Source of the DNA: Endocalyx cinctus
Lineage: Eukaryota; Ascomycota; Sordariomycetes; Amphisphaeriales; Apiosporaceae
DNA: 64,000 nt
NCBI GenBank assembly: GCA_001600455.1
Contig: BCKC01000008.1
Location: 1,709,345 to 1,773,344 of the forward strand
Reading direction: 5' to 3'
Part shown: positions 19,987 through 31,540 of the stretch, piece after piece
Layout: each line of letters starts with the position of its first letter
How positions within the stretch are numbered: position 1 is the first letter of the stretch
The notes under the pieces: model-generated
The model's input: the letters and a program-made list of their open reading frames with translations, nothing else
Database searches by the model: none
Told to the model about the DNA's origin: nothing
Translations under genes and position numbers: made by a program

Positions 19987-21399
19987 TTATATTAACATTC
20001 GTTCCACCATTAGTTGACATGAACCAAAATAGTTCGTTGGAGCGCATAAATCAGACAGGCGTTGAGAGTCCAAGACTTTGGTTACTTTTTCATCCTTAGA
20101 AAGTACATCGCGGAGAAGCTGGCCAGACTCAATAGATTCCTTGCAAGCAGCGTACACCACATCGTGCGCCGGTTGCCTTCCCATGTGTGGAGCGAGAGCC
20201 ATCATTACCGCTTCGCCTACGATCAAACCTCTAGTCGAGTTCAGATTATTCGACATGGCTTGAACATTCACGACGAGTCCATCAAATACGAAGTTAGTCT
20301 GGTATAGAGAGCCGGCGGCAAGGACAAAGGCTTCGGGGATGGCGACCCACTCGAGATGCCAAGGACCGGACGCACGCTCGAAGTCAACAACCATGGCGTC
20401 AAGGCCAAGCGAGGCATGCGATCGCAACAACTTTGACGCGGCAAGGATAACCTCACTGGAGATAGGGTTTCGTTTCTGCGGCATGGTCGAGGAAGCACCC
20501 CGATGAGGCACGAACGGTTCCGACACCTCGCCGTACTCGTTGGAAGACATGATGATGACATCATAAGCGATTTTGCCCAACGTACCACCTACAAGTCCGA
20601 GGAAGTTTAACATCTCCGCGATGTTATCTCGAACCGAGTGCCACGTAATTGGCGGATCGTCCAATCCGAGCTCTTTCGCCAGCTGAGCCCTCACGCGTAA
20701 TCCGACATCTGTCGTGCCCAACGAGGCGAGAGTCCCCGCCGCGCCGCCGAACTGTACGTGAAGGCATCTCTTCTGTATCTGATCGAGCCTTTCGGCGTGC
20801 CTAAGCATAGCCGAGAGATAAATGGCGCACTTATATCCGAAGGTGCAGGGTAAGGCGTGTTGGAGGTGCGTGCGGCCGGCCATAGGCGTGTCCTTGTACT
20901 TGGCGGAAAGACGCTTCAAGATCGATATGGATTTTTCAATCTCCCGCTGAATAATAGTTAAACCTTGTCTTATTTGGAGCATGGACGCGTTGTCCATTAT
21001 GTCCTGAGTGGTAGCGCCCCAATGAATGTATTTTGCCAAATGGGGTGGGGTGGCATGGACGAGCTGTTCAACCAAGGGCAGAACGGGGTAGCCTACAATA
21101 TCTGTCTCCTTAGACAGTTTCTCGAAGCTAGTAATGATGGTAAGTTTTCTATACATTCTCGTAGTTAATAAAGAAATTTATCCCGGAATCACTCACTCTA
21201 GAGTAGCCGATGTTATTACATTGGTAAGCTCGTCACCAGCTTCTGCAGGTATCACATCCGTTATGCTCTGGGCGCGCGCCAACGCGGCCTCCACGTCCAC
21301 CATACGTTTTACATAGGATTCATCCGAGAAGACATCTCTCATCTCCTGTGTTCCGAACAGGTTTTTGAATATGCGTGAGTCGAGCGCTGAAATCGCCAT
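19987..21399 (-). CDS. Fumarase/aspartase superfamily lyase, 3-carboxy-cis,cis-muconate cycloisomerase (PcaB)-like
   Basis: Exons 21197-21399 and 19987-21148 (GTGAGT donor, TATAG acceptor, phase-2 join) give 454 aa. The join restores an uninterrupted family sequence. Signature regions are: FSDESYVKRMVDVEAALARAQ near the start, YIHWGATTQDIMD (110-120), AGRTHLQHA with H162, and the superfamily loop GASSTMPQKRNP (285-296) carrying the catalytic serine. RASGPWHLEW and ALAPHMGRQPAH agree better with the bacterial-type muconate cycloisomerase branch than with adenylosuccinate or argininosuccinate lyase. Fungi usually use an unrelated beta-propeller enzyme for protocatechuate breakdown, so the true substrate is open. 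The gene is convergent with the P450. Cytosolic location is inferred from the lack of targeting signals. Confidence 0.85.
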
Positions 21400-22360
21400 T
21401 TTAGAAGCCGGTAATCAATAAATCGTCCAAATAGTTATTAAACAGATTTACGGCAACGTTTGGCCAGCAGTTGTATTCTGAATCCTGGTTAAGCTAGTAA
21501 GGAAGCACTAGTTACCTTTCTACGCTGGAGAGAATTGGTCGAGGATGCTATGATTGAAAATGATGCGTACTTATCCCGATTCAGCTCCGATTGCGGCATA
21601 TATCTTGTCTTGCAATATTATCATGACGCTTAGAAGAAGAAAATAAAGAATAATTAATGGTAGAATGTGCAGAGCTCGGGTGATGTAAGCCGTGGAGACG
21701 TATCCACACGACAGCAAGCTCGGTTACTTGATACTCCACACCCTTCCCCGCTCCCATCTTGAAACAAGACTTGAGGCTCATTACACTATTTCAGTAATAC
21801 CACCTTGAATGAGCGAGAATGAGGACCGGCTCTAATTATTAGCTATAGTTTCAGTTATGCCTGCATCATATTTGTTTCCAGCTTCATCCATGGGCAATGC
21901 CAGGCCCTCCGTCAAAAATCAAGCGTGGTGAGTACCTAAAGACTACATCAACATTTAATTCGTAACTAGGATCATTGACTTCGTTATAAGTGATAGATGC
22001 AGTATGTAGGTGCCATCGTGTTGATTGCATTTTCCTTGTGGCGTAGCTATATCCTTCTTACCCCCTCAGAAAGAAAATCAAATATCATGGCTCCGCTAAC
22101 CCAGGATAGAGCCTTATTCCTATGCAGTGGGTTTAAGGAACAATGCTTCTAAAATATGGTCAGTGTAGACCATACAATACGTCAAATCAGCCCTGTATTA
22201 TATCAGCACGCTTCAAGGGGCGGAAGAAGAGAACGAGGCTTGTGTAAGGGAATGGAGCGTAGGGTACCGCAGTTACGTAAACAGATCTCAGCAGTGGAGC
22301 AATAGTGTAGTTCAAGAGTCGAGTAACAACTTATGGATTCTTAATCTTTCTATTCTATAT

Positions 22361-22390
22361 TATATAAGGCGAAAGCTTCGCCTTTATATA
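22361..22390. repeat. Near-perfect palindrome/hairpin
   Basis: TATATAAGGCGAA AGC TTCGCCTTTATATA: an 8-bp GC-containing stem (AAGGCGAA/TTCGCCTT) with a 3-nt loop, extended by TATATA arms offset by one base. Confidence 0.6.
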
Positions 22391-22455
22391 GATTTATTCT
22401 GCATTCATAATCAGTCCAAAACTTCTAACCTGCCAATGTACATTTATTAAAACTG

Positions 22456-22617
22456 TAAAGAGCTGGTAGTAAGCTCGCTAGGTGGGAAATAGTGATGGAA
22501 TCTGGGCACACACCCCAAAGGGAGTATTCAGTGGGAAGGAGATCCTTCGGCTCTCCTTCCTTATATATGTATAGACTTTGGGGGCTCGTTAGGTGCCCTA
22601 GGCAGCACCTAACGAGC
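22456..22617. repeat. Diverged dispersed repeat, copy 2, ending in a hairpin
   Basis: Counterpart of 16441-16590. Its distal end holds a perfect 13-bp inverted repeat, GCTCGTTAGGTGC (22584-22596) and GCACCTAACGAGC (22605-22617), around an 8-nt loop. The other copy does not keep it. Confidence 0.5.
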
Positions 22618-23310
22618 TCCACCTACTTTGTAACTTCTATGCCTACTGGAAATTTTGGCAGTTACAAATTAGTGTAGGAGATTTCTAAATACAATATAGA
22701 ATTGACTAGTTACTAGTAATAAATGTGTGCTGAAAGTTGAATCATACTAGGCAGCCAGAGTAAGTACTAATTACCAACCTATTTATTATACGAACCCAGT
22801 GGGCACAAGCTCATTCATACAAGTGTTTTCTAGATTAATTCTCTCGCACTCAATTTGTCCTAATCAGTTTTATGTCTCCCGGTGAAGAGCTACGAATCAG
22901 CCGGTGAGTTGAGCATCTAAAGTTGGTTTTTGTACCTAATTGAAGCAAGAACTCGAGGTTCGTGTAATTTGTAGGTTTATTACATTTTGGTGCAATATTC
23001 TCGGATTCTGATTCTTGAACAGGTTGAACATACACACGCACCACACTCATCCCTCAAGTATTTCGCCACTTTCCCACATAAACAACTAGATTTCATTTAA
23101 TTTGGCTTCTACCAAATCGATTCTTTCCAGGTACTCTCTACCCACCCACATATTTAATTACTCAATGCATTTAGAAATTACATCAACTGACATGTTGCAA
23201 CCTCCAGGCCTTTTTCGTGTACTATTTCCCAAACTCCTCGCAGAGAATTCTATACTACAGCTACTCAGAACAAAAAGTATCAGGATTCATTTTGAGAGAT
23301 ACATATCAAG

Positions 23311-23946
23311 ATGTGCTTTCTTCACTACCACATCTGCCGTGCTTGCCTGAACGGCTATCCGATGCAGTCGTACATGTGCCCTCATAAACTGCACAAGAAC
23401 CCAGCACTCTGTCTCGTTCCTGGAATCCCGTCCCAGTGCCCACAATGCAAATTACGTCGCCAGGGCCTTAGACCTCATGTTGGTGTTTCGGAGCAGCTCG
23501 GGGCCGGTTCCGCGCTAGCACGTGATACGGTCCGGGTCGGAGGTCCGAAAAACGTGACGAACGGCGTGAATCAAGTCACGCAGGTGGGTCCTTCCAAACA
23601 AAGAACCCCGCTAGCGCTAGCGTATGCCCCCATTCTAAACAATGAACAACAGGCAGGTACATCCGGAGGTCGTGCTCCTTCCAATGCTTTGAACAGATCA
23701 AACATTCGCTTTGGAGATTTCGTGCCGAACGACGAGGCGAGCCGCGGCAGCTCGTCGGACAAGGATGCTTCTGAAAGGGTCCATTTCACCGCCCCGCGCC
23801 CTGCTTCCAGAGCTTCTCACCGATGGAACATTCGCTTCGGAGACTTCGTGCCGGCTTTTGATACTTTCACCCTAAACCCCCAGGCGCCCGTCTTCGTCTA
23901 TGGCGGAAAGGCTTTCGGCACTTCGTTCGCTCACGCCACCAAGTAG
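23311..23946 (+). CDS. Cys/His-rich N-terminal, putative zinc-binding hypothetical protein (211 aa)
   Basis: Single exon from ATG 23311 to TAG 23946. The first 50 residues have Cys/His pairs (MCFLHYHICRAC, then CPHKLHKN, then CPQC) arranged like a small zinc-binding fold seen in many short ascomycete proteins that begin MC-x-F/Y. The rest is Ser/Ala/Pro-rich and probably disordered. It contains a duplicated motif, SNIRFGDFVPNDE and WNIRFGDFVPAFD, about 45 residues apart. No signal peptide. Function unknown. The duplicated NIRFGDFVP may be a short binding motif. Confidence 0.55.
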   Translation: MCFLHYHICRACLNGYPMQSYMCPHKLHKNPALCLVPGIPSQCPQCKLRRQGLRPHVGVSEQLGAGSALARDTVRVGGPKNVTNGVNQVTQVGPSKQRTPLALAYAPILNNEQQAGTSGGRAPSNALNRSNIRFGDFVPNDEASRGSSSDKDASERVHFTAPRPASRASHRWNIRFGDFVPAFDTFTLNPQAPVFVYGGKAFGTSFAHATK

Positions 23947-25251
23947 ACACGTTGCTCACGTTTACGCCGGCTTGGCTCCTCCGATGGACGATGAATCGCT
24001 TGACGGCGACCTCTTTTTACCCCGGCTCAGTTCACAGCCGAACAATGTCTCTACCAGCAAATATATTTCTCGGCTAGCAACCATTTCCCCTTCTTCTTTC
24101 TTCCTCCCCGATGATGCGATGACGGTACCAGTTGTCTCTGTTGCTGCACAAACCCACAGAAACAAAAACGAATTTGCAGTTCAGCCAACCTAAGAACGAG
24201 TGAATAATGCTACCACTAGCCGAGATTGACAGTCATACTACAACACAAAAGAAAATCGTCGCTGACCAAGGAAATGAGAACATCAACACCCCTACATCGT
24301 TTCCGAAGATACTTTTACGAAGCGGTATCACCAAAACTCGGACTCAAGTACCGCGGACGACCAAGTCTCAATGTCAATGGCAAACGCAACCACGAGCAAC
24401 AAGAACAAAAACAAGAAAGCCAATACTCAATGATTTTTCCTTCTTACAGACTCGATTGAACGTATGATATCTGGGTTTTCCTTTCTTTTCCTTTTATTTG
24501 AAAAAAACCATAGAACGGTGTTTGCAGGAGTAGATTGCAGGAGTAGAGAGGACGGTTTCACTTTCATGTCTTTGTTTCCTCTTCTTCGCCTTCCCTTCTG
24601 TTCGCCTCATTTTCCGTCTCTTCTGGTCTTTTCCGTTTATTGTATTTTCCTTTCTTTTTGCCTTTTTTCACATTCGTTAGATGTCACAATAGGTATTATC
24701 ATCATCACTGGAGGAGCATCATTACGTTGGATGTATCAATCAGTAGTAGTATGGTGTTTTAAATTTTAGAAAAAAGGTGTTGTAAAAAAACAGAAAAAAA
24801 GACAGTGACAGGCTATGCAAAACGGAAACAGAAAATCATGTGAAATCTTTTTAAACTGAACAAAAAGCAGGTCGCCGGGGAAAATGCTATGGTATCAAAA
24901 CAATTTTGACGAAGACCGCCCATGCCCCCCCTTGTTCACCCCCGATCTCTCCGAAACAACATAAAAGAAAAGAAAACGTAGAGCTAATGATTGGGGGAAT
25001 ATTACGATAACAAATAACATATTGTGTGAACTGACAAAAAAAGAAATATAGGCTCAACGTAACGACGCCGGCGACAGTAGGGAAAATGGGTATCTGGCAT
25101 ACATACATATACTCCGCGACACCAACACCTAAGGGATCATCATGTACATGCTTCTCACGCCATGCAATACGACATAACGGGAAAATAGGAAAAAAAAAGT
25201 CGGCGACTTCCAAGTAAAAAAAAAAAAAGAAAGCATCTCTCTTCCTTTTTT
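23947..25251. other. Intergenic region between convergent genes
   Basis: Low-complexity, pyrimidine- and A-rich DNA. Open frames here (for example 23900-24193 and 24207-24467) overlap each other and have no family resemblance. Probably 3' UTRs of the two flanking genes. Confidence 0.5.
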
Positions 25252-27553
25252 TTAAATAAAACCACCACCACCGAAATCATCACCAACGATCGCCGGACTC
25301 CTCAACCCGCGATCGTTCGGCATCGTGGCCGACCTATGCGGCGGCGGTCTAAGCCCCTGCAAGACGTCCGGTTTCCCGCCGAAGCTGCTGGTGCTGTTGT
25401 TGTTGCTGCTGTTGTAAGGGAAGGGCGCGGGCGTGGTGTCGGCCCTGCGCGGAGACGGTACGCCCGAGGACGTGAACGAGGGCGCCGGCGAGAACAGGTC
25501 GCGCTTCAGCGGCTCCAGGTTCGGCGTCCAAGGGCGGCTGAAGGAGCGGAAGGTGGGCGACTCGGCGCGCGCGACCGGCAGCCGCGGCGGCTCGAGAGGC
25601 GACTCGGGACGTAGCGTGGCGGACGTGGGAGCGGGGGGTCGTATGGATTCGAACGAGGAACGTGCCGACTGCGCGGGCTCGATCACCGGCGGGAGAGCGC
25701 TCGAGTTGGAATTCATCCCCATCGGCGAGGGTAAGGGCCAGTCGGCCGAGTCGGGGGTTATGGCGGTGCGATGCAGGGAGCGCGGAGGCGGCGCGGGTGG
25801 CGAGCTGAAGAACGACGAGACGTCGCTTTCGTCCTCGTGCTCATCTTCGTGGCTGAAATTATATCCCGAGGCGATCTTGGTCAAGGGCGAACAATCGAGA
25901 TCGTCGGGCGGTGTCAGATCGTTGTATGCTGCGAGTCTTAAAGCTGTCGGGGGCGCCTCTCTCTCCTTCTCCATTACTGGCGTGTTAATGCTGGCAAGCG
26001 GACCCGAGGTCGGTATCACAGGACTCTCGGGAGATTCGGGACGACTCGTCGTCTGGTCGTCTTCGTAGTAAGGGTGCGAGCTCGCGGCCGACGTCGCCCG
26101 CGAACTGTAAGCATACTCGTCGGCCCGGGGCCTGTATACGTTTTTTGTGTTTGGTCGGCTCACTGACCGTCCTCTCGGGGTGGTTACTGGGGGCGTCTCT
26201 GGCCGTCGATACGGCTTGAAACCGCCGGCCGGTGGGGCAATAATTGGGGCAGGGCTATCCTTCTCGCTGCTATAATCGAAAGTCAAGGGCGACGGACGCT
26301 TTACCAGGTTTGCTGCTCTAGGGCCACCCGACGTCTGAGGCCTTCTTTCGTCATGAGCCGACGATGACTTGTCCGACTTCTCCCACTCAAATACTTTCAT
26401 CTCCATACTCCGTCTCTGCGGTGAGCTGATAGTTAAAGTATCCCGCTTGGCGTGGACGTTTTGGATGATAGGATCTCCGCCTATCTGGTTTAAGAATGAC
26501 GATATCGAGGTGTTATCCTCGCTAGCTCGCGGCGTCGATGCGGGCGACGGCATCTCGAAGGGCCTCCGCTGATCCGTTAGGTCCCGGGCATTCTGCACGT
26601 GCTTCAGTCCGCTGGGCATGGTTCGGGCACTGCCCCTACTCGATGGGCGGTCGCTGGCAAGGGGGAACGTCGGTCGTCCTAGAACTGGGCTGTTTAATGA
26701 AACCGGGCTACTTGAGGAATCCTTGTCTTCGGTAGTAACGGACTGCGGCGGCGACGGGGGCTTCTGCGGCGATATGGCTTTAACCGGCGAGTTCATGCTA
26801 TTACCGGTGCTACTACTGACACTCGGTGAGGCCGTTCTCTTCTTAATGCGCAGGGGTTCGGGAGCAATGGCGGTCGATTTATCGAAGTCTCCGAGGTCCA
26901 AGGAACTCACGTTACTGGGGAGGTTTAACTTTAGTTCATACTGTCCTAGGGGGGATCTTGGTATAATGGGAGCAGACTTTGGAGCGGGCGCCAGTTTGGA
27001 GGCCAGTTCTTTGGAAAAGTTCACGTTGAGAGGAGCGATCTTGGGTTTCTCTTTCCCTCCGGAAGTACTTGGGCGTGCCGGAATGGACCGATTGGCGGAA
27101 GAGAACGCGGGCGAAACCAGACTTGTCGAGGAACCATTTTTCCAGGGGTTGGACATGGTCGGGTTTGAAGAGACCTTGGTGAGACTCGAGTAACTAGTGT
27201 CCCTAAACTTATGAGGGCTGAGAAGATCAATCTCGGCCAAGGTCATGTTATGAGCATCGTTCGCTATGCTTCCTTTCCTAGATATAAAGGAGTCCGGGCG
27301 CGAAAGAGAGTAGGCGCTTGCTGAATACGCAGGATCATATAAGGTATGCGGTTCGAACAAGTCGCCATCGAATGATTGCCTGGGATCATGCCGGTACGGC
27401 TGCTGTGTTGGTCTTGAGGCATCAGCATCCTTAGAACATTTCCTACTTTTATTTTGTTAGAATAGCTCTAGTCTGTCGTCGCGCAGCAGCGCAGTCCTCT
27501 TTATCTTACTTCTTCTTGTCACCACCAATCTTTAAGCCAAAAAAAGAAACCAT
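25252..27553 (-). CDS. Large Ser/Pro-rich disordered protein with conserved MVSFFGLKIGGDKKKK start
   Basis: The long frame lacks an in-frame ATG near its 5' end. A CTAAC branch point and GTAG acceptor (exon 2 starts 27442) plus a GTAAGA donor at 27509 reveal a 44-nt first exon 27510-27553 (ATG at 27553). The join reads MVSFFGLKIGGDKKKK-CSKDADAS and gives 744 aa. I believe this N-terminal block is conserved in many Pezizomycotina orthologs. The body is almost entirely low-complexity, with many S/T-P sites (SPxR, TPPR) suited to kinase phosphorylation. It has acidic and proline patches and a Gly-rich end (VGDDFGGGGFI). No enzyme domain is seen. A phospho-regulated scaffold or cell-polarity role is speculation. 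Confidence 0.8.
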
Positions 27554-29458
27554 GGTGGGCAACGGTATTCGTATTGGCAGATTCTCCAACCCAAACTAAA
27601 TGCTTTTGTCGCCTTCGCGGTCGCTGAACCAATATATCAAACGACGAACCCGGCGCTAAATCAGTATACAACTTCTAGAAAGTATTGAAAGGGCTGAGTT
27701 TCGAGTTGAATAAATTTCTTAAGATGCACAAGCAATGTAAAGTATAACGGGAGGAGCTGAGTAGCACAAGTGGGTAGTAGCGTAGTAGCGGGGTCTGAAA
27801 CGTCGTGTTAAAGGTTGCTCATGTCGATCGTAATAGACGTTTTCATATCGGGACTGAATAAATAGATAATGCACTTTGCAAGAACCGTGTACTGCTTGCA
27901 ATTGTGATTGCGATTGTCGAGATAAAAAAAAAATAATAATATAGAGAGGGAAAAAAAGGAGAGTACCAATATTTTGTTAATAATATTGAAAGGATATATC
28001 TTATGCTATCCCTTCTTCTGCGACGATATCTAGTCTCATAAAAATCGTTTGTCTCGTTAATTAAGTATTACTAGGTTTAAACGGAGCACTTCCGAATAGG
28101 AGCAATTAGGAGATACTAAAAAGAGGGATTATCCCGGATTAGACTCTAATTGGGATACGAGAAAAAGAGTGGAAGAGAGGAGTGAAACTTTAAAGATAAA
28201 AAAAAGTAATCAAGTAATAAAAAGAAGAAGATAATGACGAAAAGAAAGAAGTAAAGAAGAGATGGGAGGGGGNNNNNNNNNNNNNNNNNNNNNNNNNNNN
28301 NNNNNNNNNNNNNNNNNNNNNNNNNNNNNNNNNNNNNNNNNNNNNNNNNNNNNNNNNNNNNNNNNNNNNNNNGGGGGGGGAGGATAAAAACATTCACGAT
28401 AATAAAGAATTGCAGTACGGAGTAAACCTAACGATGAATTATTTTCGTGTCCCTCTTCTTGGTGTACAAGTATACGTAGTGTGTAGACTAGATAGTCACA
28501 TGTATTATTGAAGATAATATAATATTTCATATATAGATAAATAGAACCAATTAAAGTTGTTGAAACGTCTCCTGAATCTTTGACACTCTGGGTACGAAAG
28601 CGCGATAACCAGTGAAGTATGATATTCGGACTACATATAACAAGCAATTAGAGAAATTAGATGTAACCAAATGTCGATGAATCCGGGGTTATCATTGGAT
28701 AGCTTAGAAACTATCCTGGTTAAGACCCTTTTTACTTCTTTCTTATCCCCTCAGGCCCCTGAGAAAATTCGCTCCAATACCAATGCTTTTGCCGAATAGC
28801 GTCGCATCCTCAACGGTACCGTAAACCGAAAAGAGAGATTCTCTCTGCAAGGGTCCTTCTGCATAGATGCACCTAGCACAAGGGACAAGGATATTCTTAC
28901 CCCTAATCATCTCTTCATCGGGCTTTGACGTTGATATCTTAGCCAAGGGTCCATTGAGGTTTTTTTTATGGTTTTATGTTTGGATGATAATCATGAGAAA
29001 TCTCGCGTAGGACAAAACATATGCACAAATTACCTACGATACTACATTGCATACTTATACGTAAGTATCTACTGACTCTGTACTTGTCAGCTTTCGACCT
29101 GACGTACCTAGCCTAGTGTATAACATATGTTTAATGTACGTATGTATGGTATTTTCCGTAAGAATGACAGGCCCATGTCCATATATACTAGCAGTCTCTG
29201 GGTTAGGTTACTGTACTAAGTACCACACGTGTCGGGTAGCATACGCACCAATTTAATCAATCGTAACTAAACATATCAGGTCTGAAATAGTACGTCAATA
29301 ATGTAAAAGCTAACGTACAGCTTAAGACTAGAGAATGGAAGGGATTACAAAGACACAACTATTCTTCTTTTTGAAATAGTTTATATTTATTCTATATCTA
29401 CACTACTTGTTACAAGCGATAAAGGGACAAAAGAAACGATACGCTGATATAGTTAGTC
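27554..29458. other. Intergenic region containing the assembly gap
   Basis: AT-rich DNA around 100 unknown bases. Downstream of the gap, 28980-29330 is rich in GTACGTA/ACTACG-type short motifs. A 67-codon open frame at 28743-28946 starts from a non-ATG codon and is not supported. Confidence 0.5.
28273..28372. other. Assembly gap of 100 N flanked by G runs
   Basis: Exactly 100 N, a conventional placeholder length. It is preceded by GGGAGGGGG and followed by eight G, so the assembly probably broke in a poly-G tract of unknown length. Confidence 0.95.
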
Positions 29459-31540
29459 TTAAATCACTACGCCAGAACGTAGTCGAAATACCCAAATGAT
29501 TACGGTCGAGACCGAGAACATTGCGGCTGCGAAAAAGAACGGCAAACCTATCCAGCCACCTCCGAGCTCTAGGCCGTATTTCAGAAGCGCCGACATGATG
29601 GGCGCCGCGATTATGATGCCCAGCTTCTCGCAAAGTCCGATGGTGGCGTTGAGCGTGCCGAGGAAGTCCTCGTCTACCAACGAGTTAAGGATGCTCCGCG
29701 TGATAAACGGGAAGCTAAAACCAAACGATAGAACGAGCAGAGCTATGTTACAATATTGATTAGCGATAAAATTACAACAAAAGAGTAACGTATAATTGGA
29801 TGCTTCGCGATTTATCATTCAAACGATTAAAAAAAAAAAAAAAAAAAAAAAACTTACAAAATACCATCCACGCAACCGAAGTCGAAAAAGCAATCAGCAG
29901 CGCCCCGACCGAAAGGCCGAAAACCGCGACCCTCGCGAGCTTGACGTCCTTGACGACGGGCCGGAGCCGCCACTTCTTCTGCATAAGCCAGCTCGCGGCC
30001 GGCAGCGCGGCGAGCTGCCAGAAGGCGACGAAGACGCTGCGCAGGGAGATCAGCTGCGAGGCCCTCCCCCAGCTGATCTCGTACCGCTTCATCACGTACT
30101 GCATCAGCAGGTGCTGGACGAACTTGCCCGCGATCGAGAAGACGAGCGCGACGAGCAGGAGCGCCAGGGGCAGGTTCCCCGACACCATCTTCGCGGCTTC
30201 GCGAATCTTCGTGCGCATGAGGCTCCCGATCTCCCGAAGGACGCCGCCGAAGGTGTTCTGCGTCCGTGGTTGCGAGGAGGAGGACGATGATGTACTACCT
30301 TTTACCGGCGTCCTTCGTAGGTTTAACGTCTCTGGTATTAGGAACAGGAGGGTCGAGGCCCCGACCGCGATCCCGAAACCTAGCAGCATAGATAGCCAGG
30401 GATTTCTGTCCGTGAGCCAACCGCCAGCCGTGGCACCAACGAGTTCTCCCATGTACACGACAGTGCCGATTTGGAGGAATACGATAGCTCTGTATTCATC
30501 GTAATTCGTAATATTTAGCGGATTAGTTCTCTATTTTTTTTAATTAAAGATAAAGGGAGGGGTATCATCTCACGATTTATGTTGTGGGATCACATCCGCT
30601 CCCATGGTCCAGAAGACCGAATCCGGCAATCCACCTCCGAGGAAGGAGAAAATGGGATATAGCAGGTATAGATCTATAGGGATTACACTCGGCCAGGCGA
30701 CTACATCCGTTGTTAGCCTAGATTCGTTGTACGGTAACCTAGAACATGGATCAAGATATAGGCACCACTTACGAACGATGATTCCCCACAAAATTGTCAG
30801 TAGAAACCCCACCAGGGTAATGATAGCGACTGGCTTTCGCCCAAATCGATCCATCGCTATGCCATACGGGATGGCAGTGAGGAGACCTTTTTTTCAGGTG
30901 AAACAAATATTAGCAAAGTTCATTATTACCATTTTTTTTTTATGTTTGGCCTCTGTGGGAGAAGGAGAGGAAACAGCACCCTCCCCGCAAAGAGCGACAT
31001 AGTCAGTTAGTTAAACATACCAGGTATGCAATCCAGCGTATATCCCCAACCGTTCAGCGCCGCGATCTTCCCCTGAACCTCGGATCCTTTGCACAGCTCG
31101 TGCTCTCCGTCTCCTTTCATCCCTTCCAGCAGCTCTTCGGGGGAAAAGATCTGGCGACAGATGATATCCTCCATAATCTTGTTGCGGCTAGGTATGGTCA
31201 TGAAAACGCCTATTTCTATCAGGAAAATCATGATGGCGAAGGTGACGACGATGTCCCATCGCCAAGAAGATGAAGAGGGTGAGGAGGAAGGCTCTTCTCC
31301 TTCTTCCAGCCCGCCATCTTTTCTACCCTTCACGTTCGAGTCGTCGTTTTGGTTGAGGAACGGCGCGTTTTCGGCTTCTTCCTCTTCCTCTTCTTCAGCG
31401 GTGCCGTCGCGTCCGCCGCGTCTTCCGAGATCCTCTAGGTCTAAATCCTCCAGCACGACGGGATCGGCGAAAGTCACCGTCTTCCGGGTGCTTGTGCGGT
31501 CGTTGCTGTCGGTCCGCGAACCTAGTCGTAAGGTCGGCAT
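29459..31540 (-). CDS. Major facilitator superfamily transporter
   Basis: Five exons by splice signals: 31021-31540, 30773-30886, 30574-30700, 29858-30489, 29459-29742, giving 558 aa. A ~95-residue acidic cytosolic N-terminus (EEEEEEEAENAPFLNQND) precedes TM1 (WDIVVTFAIMIFLIEIGVFM). The MFS loop 2-3 signature appears as GLLTAIPYGIAMDRFGRKPV. FLQIGTVVYMGELVGATAGG and the C-terminal LLVLSFGFSFPFITRSILNS fit TM4 and TM10-11. The layout matches fungal MFS proteins usually annotated as efflux-type, but the substrate cannot be read. The acceptor of exon 4 is ambiguous: ATACAG at 30490, or an in-frame one about 45 nt upstream. The intron between exons 4 and 5 carries a long T run on the coding strand (A run on plus, about 29829-29852). 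Confidence 0.85.

Larger units (their letters stand above)
21400..23310. other. AT-rich intergenic region with hairpins and diverged repeat
   Basis: Contains the second diverged repeat (22456-22600), a palindrome at 22361-22390 and a 13-bp-stem hairpin at 22584-22617. At 21897 there is a short MPGPPSKIKR-like exon start followed by a GTGAGT donor but no coherent continuation. No complete gene. Confidence 0.5.

Noticed and set aside
23900..24193. 97-codon frame overlapping the end of the Cys/His-rich gene
   Set aside because: Overlaps the real gene in another frame and no splice pair links it.
28743..28946. 67-codon minus frame containing PCARCIYAEG, like part of a Zn2Cys6 cluster
   Set aside because: Starts at TTG, has only two cysteines in a CxxC and no continuation up- or downstream.
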